Assembly: GCA_009746045.1 (NCBI GenBank)
Contig: RPFO01000072.1
Location: 3,359,237-3,423,236, forward strand
Reading direction: 5' to 3'
Source: Mesostigma viride
Lineage: Eukaryota; Streptophyta; Mesostigmatophyceae; Mesostigmatales; Mesostigmataceae
DNA length: 64,000 nt
The notes beneath the pieces are model-generated. The model did not search any database, was not told the DNA's origin, and saw only the letters and a program-made list of their open reading frames with translations. Positions 56,245 through 64,000 of this stretch are shown one piece after another (within the stretch, counting starts at the first letter, position 1; each line of letters opens with the position of its first letter). The position numbers and the translations under genes were made by a program.

Positions 56245-57204
56245 ACAGTTACAGCTGACAGCATTGGATGTCAAAAACCCCTCTAGTTTAGAGACAAGGG
56301 CCATAGTTAGAAACCAGCCCATCCACGGGGTTTAGGTGACAGGCAGTAGAAGAAACACCCCACACACTGGGGACTTGGACAGGAAAGATGTGGATGTTTG
56401 TAATAAAGATGTGGATGTTTGCAAAACCAGTTTGAAAAAATATCTAAGCTGCACATTAGTATAAGTATGGTAAGTTTCCAGCAGGCCACGTGGCAGCCAC
56501 AAAGCCCGATCCCCGTGGTAGCCGGCGCAGTACGGATCCCGTAGGAATCCACGAGATATTTCGAGATATTTCCGAGATATTTTAGATATTTTCAGATATT
56601 TTGAAAATATCCCAGGGACCCCGTGGACTCCCAGGGGAATCGTAACCGAAAATCGGACTCGCGGCCGGCGATCGGAGGAGCCACCACGGGAAAACCCGTT
56701 TTTTTTTCGGGTGTGTCCTCAGAACGTTCTGAGGACACACCCGAAAAAAAAACGGGTTTTCCCGTGGTGGCTCCTCCGATCGCCGGCCGCGAGTCCGATT
56801 TTCGGTTACGATTCCCCTGGGAGTCCACGGGGTCCCTGGGATATTTTCAAAATATCTGAAAATATCTAAAATATCTCGGAAATATCTCGAAATATCTCGT
56901 GGATTCCTACGGGATCCGTACTGCGCGGCTACCACGGGGTCGGGCTTTGTGGCTGCCACGTGGCCTGCTGGAAACTTACCATACTTATACTAATGTGCAG
57001 CTTAGATATTTTTTCAAACTGGTTTTGCAAACATCCACATCTTTATTACAAACATCCACATCTTTCCTGTCCAAGTCCCCAGTGTGTGGGGTGTTTCTTC
57101 TACTGCCTGTCACCTAAACCCCGTGGATGGGCTGGTTTCTAACTATGGCCCTTGTCTCTAAACTAGAGGGGTTTTTGACATCCAATGCTGTCAGCTGTAA
57201 CTGT
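56245..57204. other. Palindrome centre, non-coding
   Basis: Between the two convergent RING/SIAH genes lies AT-rich DNA with gatattt/aaatatc repeats (56558-56610 and mirror) and GC-rich central arms. A perfect palindromic core includes CCACCACGGG and a run of eight to nine T or A. No gene; frames over the core are symmetrical artefacts. Confidence 0.7.
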
Positions 57205-58389
57205 TCAGTCGTCCTGGTTGCCAGCCGGAGTCCAGGTGGGGTCTGCAGCCTCGTCGTCGACGCCCTGTGCAGCAACGTCAGCGTCTATGGCGTCCACGAG
57301 ATCACTGATTGGGTCAGTGGGGGCGTCGACGGGGATTGCTGTGTCCACTGCTTCCCCTGGACGAGGAGCACGCTGGGAAGAAGGGCCGGCAGCACTCGCT
57401 CCAGGCAGGCTGGCAAGGATGCGCCTGGCCTTCTCCGTGGTCACCCCAAACAACTGAGCCATGCGCTTGAAGACGTCTGGGCTGTCGCGCTCCATTGCAG
57501 CTGAGAGCGCCTCCACCTTGTCAAACACGCCCATCATTGCGCTAAGCTTCTTCGCAGACTCAGCCTCCGGGCAAGTCTCCATGTGCTCCTCGACGGCGCG
57601 TTTCTTGCCCTCATAGCCGCAGCACATCTTGGAAGAAAGCGTCTCGTTGTCCAGCAGGCGGAACGAGACGGTGTTGCCACAGGTGTAGACGTTGTACTCG
57701 CACTCCTCCTCGTGCGCCGCCATCATGTTGCTTGGGATGATCGTAAAGCAGCCGGGGTGTTCGCAGGCCCTGTACTGCGTCCTCGACGCCAGGCTGTTGA
57801 GCTGCGGGTTGGGGACGAACAGCTGCCCAGACGAGCTCAGCGGCTTGCGGCACTGCGGGCACTGGTTTCTGAACGTGTGAAGCTTGGTAGTGGCACAGGT
57901 GTCGCAGATGATGATGGAGCATGCGTGCGCGGGCTCGTTCTCCAGCATGAGAGTGACATACTTGTCTCTCTCCTCCGCGCAAATGGCGCATTCGATCTTG
58001 CTCAAGTCCAGGACGAGCTTCGCCACCTTGAAAGTGTTCTCCAGATAGGGAAACACGTTGTTTCTTGTGTCGAAGTCCCCGTGATTATCGTGCACGGGCA
58101 CAGGCTTGTTAGCCCTGTGAAGCTGCCGTTGTTCAGCGGTCAGTTCTGCATGCACGGGTGTGTGGGGGCAAGAAAACATAACAAGAAATGAGTACCAAAA
58201 GGCGGAAACGACAAGAAAAAGCGCTTTTGGGTGCAAAAAAACAAAGGCTCGTCACAAACCTGCTTCTCCAGTAGCCGTGTTCCTCGCAGCACGTCGCTTT
58301 CCCCTGCCACTTCCACTGCCACTGCCACTAGCTCCAGTAACACCACGGCCAAAGTTGTAGCTAGCTGCGTATCTGGGGCGGGAAGCCAT
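57205..58389 (-). CDS. RING plus SIAH/TRAF-like zinc-finger protein, spliced, right arm
   Basis: Mirror copy. Exons 58389-58260 and 58145-57205, intron 58259-58146 with the same GT-AG borders. The coding sequence appears identical to the left copy. TATA (58469-58463) and CCACGGG lie upstream as on the left. Confidence 0.75.
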
Positions 58390-58586
58390 ATCCAGTGAGA
58401 GAGTTTTGGTGTGCTGAGCTGATGTGAGGTGAGCGAGTGGCGAGGAGACGAGGAAGTCTGGTCTTTATACCTGCGCAGGCCTTGGTTGACGAGACGGTCC
58501 CGTGGCTGCCAGGCTATCTACGTGGTCTTGCACGGGCAATCTGGCTACGTGGAAGCGCGTTCGTCGTTTATGCGCCGAAACCTTAT

Positions 58587-59021
58587 CCACGGGACGCGTT
58601 TTTTTACGTTACAATCCCGTGGCAGCATAACGGTCAGAAATATCCGTCCACGGGGATTAAGGATTTTCGGTTTTGAGCCCCGTGGCAGAGTAACTGTCGG
58701 ATATTTTGCCACGGGGAAAGAATTTTTACGTTACAAATCCCGTGGCAAAATAACGCTCGAAAATATCCGTCCACGGGGACAGAAAAAAAACCGATTCGGC
58801 CCCGTGGCAAAGTAACTGTCGGATATTTTTGCCACGGGAAAGATTTTTACGTTACAAATCCCGTGGCAAAATAACGCTCGAAAATATCCGTCCACGGGGA
58901 CAGAAAAAAATCCGATTCCGGTCCCGCGGCAAAGTAACTGTCGGATATTTTTGCCACGGGGAAAGATTTTTTACGTTACAAATCCCGTGGCAAAATAACG
59001 CTCAAAATGTATGGCCACGGG
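58587..59021. promoter_or_regulatory. Phased CCCGTGG/CCACGGG array, right arm
   Basis: Mirror of 54426-54862, with the same alternating heptamers about every 30 bases and a few single-base differences between the arms (e.g. cgttacaatcccg at 58608 has lost an A relative to the left arm). Confidence 0.8.
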
Positions 59022-59106
59022 AAATTTTCCTCGTAACCGTCATACCGTTTCCCGTTACAAACCTCGTGGCGAGCCACGAGCCGTCGATCTGCTGAATTCT
59101 TCTAGA

Positions 59107-59137
59107 CCACGGGAATTGCAGCCCCGTGGGTATAAAT
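59107..59137 (+). promoter_or_regulatory. TATA box with two CCACGGG heptamers (double-RING gene, right arm)
   Basis: CCACGGG (59107), CCCGTGG (59123), TATAAAT (59131-59137), ATG at 59216. Confidence 0.65.
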
Positions 59138-59215
59138 GCAGGACTTGCACCACCTCGCCTCGCATCCCACTCGCATCCACCCAGCTCTCTCAGCAACCAA
59201 AACCAACCAGCTCCA

Positions 59216-60480
59216 ATGGCTACCTCCTCCGCCATCTCTGCTCCTCGCCAGCGTGGGCCGCACAGTGCTCCCAAAGTCAAGAAAACTCGCCACTTCAACA
59301 TTCTTTTCCACCCAGTCACCGGCGAGCATGCATGCGAAGTCCACCTTCCTGAGGCTTCTCGCAGCGTTTTGAACGACATGATGGATCACTACGAGACGAG
59401 CAACATCATGATGAACAAGAAGCGCATTCGCTGCGTCGGCTGCGACAAGATGAGGTCTCTCAAGCACTTCTGCGAGTTTGACGAGGATTACAAGATGCGC
59501 AACAATCACAGCTTTTCCCCTGCGACGGCCATTTCTGCGACTCGTGCGAGTACCTTCAGCAGAACAACATGCTGAAGAGCATCCCCACGAAGGACTGCGC
59601 CAAGTGCAAGAAGCCGACTCGTGTGGATCTCCTCAAGATCGACTGCAACGGCAAGGCCGAGCACTGCATCAGCTGCTGGGACCCCGCATTCGAGCAGTTC
59701 GCGTTCGAGCACGAGCGGACGAAGAAGAGGTTCCCCGAGCTGCTCCAGATCTACCCGGATATGGAGGACACCGCCGAGTTCATCAAGTGGCCCACGCCAG
59801 GCACCTACACCGTCTCTGAGCCGAACTTTGCTCTCACCGGCCCCACCGACCCTGGCAAGGTCAACGTCAAGGTCGAGGAGCGCGACCAGCCCTTTCTTCG
59901 CGGTGGCTACAAGAGGAAGCAGGAGGACACAAACGACTACCTGAGGTCTTGCGGGCTGTTCAACGACGCCATCAAGAAGCCCAAGGTCGACATCGAGAAC
60001 TTCAAGAGCGACTTCACCAAGGAGATCTCCAGGATCAAGTGGGAGTGCGAGAAGCGCAACTATGTCTCCCACCTCAGCTTCGTCTCTTTCACGCTGTCCG
60101 AGTCCAACCTCACCAGCACCGTCACTCCCGGCACCAAGGAGTTCGAGCATCTGAAGAACAAGTTCTGCGGCGTCAAGGCTGCCAGCAAGCAGATGGGCTG
60201 CAACCACCAGTTGGACGTGCCCTCCAAGACCTGCAAGGTGTGCAACAAGAAGGCGCACTACCTCTTCACCGCCAACGGCCACAGCATCGACAACGACGTC
60301 GTCTGCAGCGAGTGCGTCCTCGACACTCTGCGGGAGGCTGGCACCAAGAGTGTCTCCTGCCCCATCTGCGAGGGCAAGGACTCCAAGCACGACCTGTGCT
60401 TCCCGTTTTTCCGCTACGACTCCGCAGAGTCCTGCTATGCAGCTGTCATGAACCAACTGGCCGCCCCGCGTGCCCTGTAA
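59216..60480 (+). CDS. Double RING-finger-like protein, right arm; frame change inside
   Basis: Mirror copy of 54231-52967. Zero frame from 59216 (MATSSAISAPRQ) stops at 59575. The downstream frame (through FPCDGHFCDSC, then MLKSIPTKD at 59569) is -1 relative to the start, with the switch at the same TTTTCCCC (about 59513-59520). Ends at 60480. Confidence 0.7.
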
Positions 60481-60963
60481 ATAGTTCAGAGAATCTCTCT
60501 AGTCCCGTGGACTTGTGTACAATTAAAGAGTAATTATATTTTTAATGAAAACAATTCACACGAACATCATGTCTTATTTTCCATGCTTGCAATCAAAGTA
60601 AAATTAACAATTGCACACGTCCCAAGTGTCCAAATTTAATAATACTTAGCCGTTGAGACTTGGCAAAAATTTGAATTTGGCGCGGTTTTATATTTATACT
60701 TCTGGCGCCGTCACCACGGGGAATGGCACGTGCCACGTGGCAGAATCCCGTGGACGTGCACCGGTCCGTACTCGCGCCGCGCCGTTCCGTATTTGCGCCG
60801 CGCTTATCCACAGGACGCGCGCGTCGCGCTCGCGCCGCGCTTATCCACAGGACGCGGACCAATCCCGTGGCAGCTGTGGATATCCCTTCGTCTATTAAGT
60901 CGCGAGACGCAACAACTCTCGCAGCTATCCTCCTCTCCATCCACCACTACCACGAAAACAGCT

Positions 60964-61682
60964 ATGGCTGACTCCGCGAAACCAGCTATGGCTGCCACCT
61001 TCGACAGCCTGCCTGCAGAAATCGTGCACCGCCTCGTGGAGCTCTCGTGGCCCAAACTGTGTGGAATCAACAAGGCCACGCAGGTCCAGTTTGAGAAGGT
61101 GAAAGAGGAAAAGACGATCGAAGCCACTGAGCTGCTGAATGCCATTGAGAAGGAGATTCAGATGCGCTCCCGCAGACGCCGAAGGAACCCTGGCGAGCTG
61201 CGCCACATGACTTCATGCGATCTCAAGATGTGCAAGCGGTTGCTGATTGGCAAGAAGCCCTATATCTTTCTCCGTCAAGCGAAGAGGTGGGTCGCCGAGG
61301 CTCACTGCTACAGGAAGCATCTGGCGTGCCTTGCCCAGAATGTGTTTGACAAGATGTTCTGGGCTGTCATCGTCTTCGGACACGACGCTGACCTTGTCGC
61401 TCACGAGTACATCAAGTCCGTGCCGGATCTCGAGAAGGAACGCACGGCAGAAGAGCACGGTCTCGAGCTCATCAATCGCATGAAGGAGGCGGTGCGCAAG
61501 GCCCTCGAGACAAGCGTGGCTCCTCACCACCGCCCCCCCGGATGCAGAAGATGGAGGAACTGTGCAATTGGGAGTTAGACGTGTGGAAGAACCAACTGGC
61601 CAATGGCTATGTCAGCTGCAGGGAGTGCAGCCTTTTGAAGCCAAGCCATGAACGGAGGAAGGCGCATGCGATGTACAAATAA
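60964..61682 (+). CDS. Small basic protein, possible F-box-like start, right arm; frame change near end
   Basis: Mirror copy of 52483-51765. The zero frame ends at 61578 after the seven-C run 61533-61539. The -1 frame carries the Cys/His-rich ending to the stop at 61682. A TATTAAG lies at 60893-60899 behind CCCGTGG. Confidence 0.65.
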
Positions 61683-62239
61683 GTACTTCCACTCCTACAT
61701 TGAGAAAAGGAGTGTTGAAATGATTACTGTATTTTATTTTCTAATAAAAGCGTTTACGTAAACAAAGAGTCCTCACATCTCATGCATTATAAATAGGCCA
61801 ATTAACAAATGCAATAGGTACGTAGCATATACTGAGCATACAAAACAGGGTGCAAGTGACAGAATTCAAAAAGACTTAGCCGTTTAGGAGCTACACTTAC
61901 TAGCACGGCCCCCTTAGTGCCCAGGACTTGGTGAAAATTCGGGACTTTGCACAGAAACACGCCTAACGCCGCGCCGGTACTGCGTACGACAGAAGTAAGG
62001 GCGTATGACACGGTGCTCGGGACTTGTGCAATTTAATTACTGACAAAGTACCAACGGAGTGGCGCTCACAATTCATAATTGTAGTTACTGGCAAGCCACG
62101 GACTTGTATAAATAGATTCGCCCTGGCCAGTCGGCCCTTGCGGTCGACCCACTGGCCAGTCGCCGCCATGAAGGCTTTTAACAATAAATAAAAGCAAAGG
62201 CCTGTCGAGCATACAAGGAGGAATTTGTGGCAGGCAGCC

Positions 62240-63385
62240 ATGGATCATGAAACTATTTTAAAGAAAATACCGCTCACGTCCCTTTTTACCCATGTGGGGC
62301 GGCGGCTCCACAAGATGGAGTCCACTTTTCACCAAGAAGAATATGCAGACACGAAAAGTAAGCGTGTCAAGGTCAGGGAGGAAAAGCGTGCCATGATGCA
62401 GACCGATGTCGGCCCATCTGGCTATGGGCTTCCTCACAAGGAGCGTGATGAATGGGAGATAGCTTCTATTTCAGATGCAAAGTTCGAAGGCGACAATCTC
62501 TTGCTCCTGATTGAGTGGGATTTTACGAAAGAACACCTTATGGAATGCGCCGTCAAAGGTCAGAAAATACAGAAATTCAGCTGGGAGCCTATCGACATGC
62601 TTGCAAGCAACTGCGACGCAGCAGTAGCCTCGTTTGTGCAGGATTTTGTCAGCACCAAGGCGAAGTGCAAGGCTGGAAACAGGGCCGACCACACCGATGT
62701 TAGGCGGCGCTGGAATGAAATCCAGGCAGAGCGCAATGCAGCACACGAGCCGCAAACAAAGCGGCTTCGACGTGAGAGCCGCCCACAGACGGTGGAACAA
62801 GACGAACAAGAGCAGAGCTATCAGAGCAACGACGAACCTTCGCACAACGAAACGCCTCCCAAGACCAAGATGGATTCAGATGAGATTGCAGAGCGGCTCA
62901 AGAAGTCAGAAGAAGAGAAGGCAGCAGTGCAAAAGCAGCTGGCTGACCTCATCGCAAGACAGGCTGCTGTGTATGTACCTGTTGCCCAGCCAGCTCCCCA
63001 GCCAGTATTCCAGCCAGCTCCCCAGCCAGTATTCCAGCCAGCTCCCCAGCAGGCATCTGTTTTTTTGCAGCAGCCTGCTCCCCAGCAGGGGTCATTTTAC
63101 GTGCAGCAACCTGTTTTTATTGACCAGCCGCTTCTGGGGGGGCAGCAGCCTGTTCCTGACGAGCAACTTGATCCTGATAGAGCTGCCAGGCGCGCTGCCA
63201 AGCAAGCTGCCAAGCAGGCAGCCAAGCTGGCTGCCAAGCAGGCTGCTTTTGAGCAGGCTGCCATTGATCAGGCTGCTGCTGCTGAGCAGGCCAGAAAGAC
63301 TCAGGGGAGAGGAACCAAGGACATGCCCTTCATCCCTGATGAGGGAAATCAAAAGGAGGGATCCTCTGATGATGAGGACCAGTAA
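62240..63385 (+). CDS. Chromodomain-like protein, right arm
   Basis: Mirror copy of 51206-50061, 381 residues, with the same chromodomain-like region, Pro/Gln repeats and acidic tail. TATAAATA at 62107-62114 follows CCACGGACTTG. An AATAAA lies at about 63445 after the stop. Confidence 0.75.
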   Translation: MDHETILKKIPLTSLFTHVGRRLHKMESTFHQEEYADTKSKRVKVREEKRAMMQTDVGPSGYGLPHKERDEWEIASISDAKFEGDNLLLLIEWDFTKEHLMECAVKGQKIQKFSWEPIDMLASNCDAAVASFVQDFVSTKAKCKAGNRADHTDVRRRWNEIQAERNAAHEPQTKRLRRESRPQTVEQDEQEQSYQSNDEPSHNETPPKTKMDSDEIAERLKKSEEEKAAVQKQLADLIARQAAVYVPVAQPAPQPVFQPAPQPVFQPAPQQASVFLQQPAPQQGSFYVQQPVFIDQPLLGGQQPVPDEQLDPDRAARRAAKQAAKQAAKLAAKQAAFEQAAIDQAAAAEQARKTQGRGTKDMPFIPDEGNQKEGSSDDEDQ

Positions 63386-63581
63386 ATAGTACTGACAAGG
63401 TTTACGTGTGACCAATGCAATGTAATGATGCAATATAATCTGGAATAAAGAATTGTTTCATTAATAAATATCATTACATGTGTTTATTTCCATGCTTTAC
63501 CACGAGGAATGCCATGTCATTTGTCCAAGTCCTGTGCATGTCTGTCAGCCCTCCAAAAGGGGTCACTTTAGGTTTTTGTAG

Positions 63582-64000
63582 TAAGGCACCTACCGCGGGA
63601 TTCCCGTGGCAAAACATCTTCGGGCCCTTACTACGCTCCGCGAAAGTGACCCGTTTTCCCGGGTTGCGCGACTTGTGAAAATCGGCTAAGTCCCGTGGTC
63701 TTCCAGCGGGTGGGGTTAGCGCCCCCAAGGCCCCCCGAATAGGACCATGGCCGGAATAAATACGGGCGTGAACAATGCAAGCTTAATACGTTTAGATAAG
63801 GGGTAGGTTTCGTACGATTCGCGCGTGTGCCCCGAATACAGGTGGTCGTATGCTAAGGCTATGTTCGCGAGTATGAGATAGTACAGCAGTAGTGCTTTGA
63901 TGATGGACACAATGATCATTGTCTTTTCATTATGGACATAATTTTGTCCATCGGGGTTGCGCCTAAAAGCCGAGTAACCCGAACGGACTACGGGGGAGAA
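63582..64000. other. Right flank of the palindrome, same motif content
   Basis: Non-palindromic DNA that still carries CCCGTGG (63603-63609, 63692-63698) and the phrase cggctaagtcccgtgg, related to cggctaagt phrases inside the arms (51566, 52795). This suggests it belongs to the same unit as the palindrome. Cut by the window edge. Confidence 0.55.
63716..63919 (-). CDS. Small putative membrane protein
   Basis: 67 residues from the ATG at 63919. An N-terminal hydrophobic stretch IIVSIIKALLLYYLILANIA could be a signal anchor. A polar middle (HTRESYETYPLSKR) follows, then a second hydrophobic stretch LALFTPVFIPAMVLFGG. No family recognised. It reads toward the palindrome. Confidence 0.4.
   Translation of the reverse strand: MIIVSIIKALLLYYLILANIALAYDHLYSGHTRESYETYPLSKRIKLALFTPVFIPAMVLFGGPWGR

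Larger units (their letters stand above)
49864..63581. repeat. Giant spacerless palindrome, about 13.7 kb
   Basis: The sequence from 49864 (ctacaaaaacctaaagtga) to 56725 is repeated in inverse orientation from 56726 to 63581. The centre is AGAAC/GTTCT within a perfect palindrome that includes the run cgggtgtgtcctcagaac. The arms are about 6,862 and 6,856 bases long and differ by a few small indels and substitutions (e.g. near 51694/61750, 54835/58612, 56523/56930, 49884/63560). Each arm has the same four genes. On the left it abuts the ATGG microsatellite. On the right it continues into sequence that shares its CCCGTGG motif (63603, 63692). Confidence 0.9.

Noticed and set aside
56592..56859. 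Two identical 78-residue frames on opposite strands at the palindrome centre
   Set aside because: A consequence of the perfect symmetry of the centre; non-coding composition.

Overview
The window looks like nuclear DNA of a photosynthetic unicellular eukaryote, most likely a microalga. It carries one spliced gene for a plastid-type ClpC AAA+ chaperone with an apparent transit peptide and nine exons joined by GT-AG introns (16337-24319). It is also GC-rich and full of minisatellites and nested LINE elements. No rRNA gene, convincing tRNA gene, CRISPR array or bacterial operon is visible. I cannot name the species.

Left part (1-13.9 kb): a minus-strand LINE (3' tail near 1218, 5' end near 13.87 kb, with ORF1, an endonuclease and a remnant of the reverse-transcriptase C terminus) is split by a 9,283-bp element at 1320-10602. 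That element has identical 29-bp terminal inverted repeats and a TAA target duplication, as in PIF/Harbinger transposons. It carries a frameshifted gene, a polyglutamine reading frame and several large satellites, but no transposase I can recognise. Centre-left (13.9-25.4 kb): the clpC gene and its flanks. Several of its introns contain near-copies of the preceding exon end and donor site.

Centre (25.4-49.9 kb): a transposon graveyard. It holds a plus-strand LINE reverse transcriptase interrupted by a short ORF1-only retroelement (10-bp target duplication), further ORF1-only elements in both orientations sharing a 3' hairpin and (TTAA)n tail, a hAT-like element (8-bp duplication), a TTAA-flanked inverted-repeat element, and a tandem array of three 1.56-kb LTR-like units joined by CA-GC-TG junctions. 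The rest is minisatellites, a hairpin-bearing A-B repeat array, and (GA)n and (ATGG)72 microsatellites.

Right part (49.86-63.58 kb): a spacerless inverted repeat of about 13.7 kb centred at 56725/56726. Each arm carries four genes: a chromodomain-like protein, a small basic protein with a possible F-box-like start, a double-RING protein, and a spliced RING plus SIAH/TRAF-like zinc-finger protein. Genes and intergenic DNA are marked by the heptamer CCACGGG/CCCGTGG. Between the two divergent RING genes this heptamer forms a 15-site array of alternating orientation with 29-32 bp spacing. The motif continues beyond the right end of the palindrome, so the unit probably extends past the window. This is the best candidate for an undescribed system: an integrated DNA virus or large mobile replicon with a head-to-head terminus. 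A fold-back assembly artefact must be excluded first.
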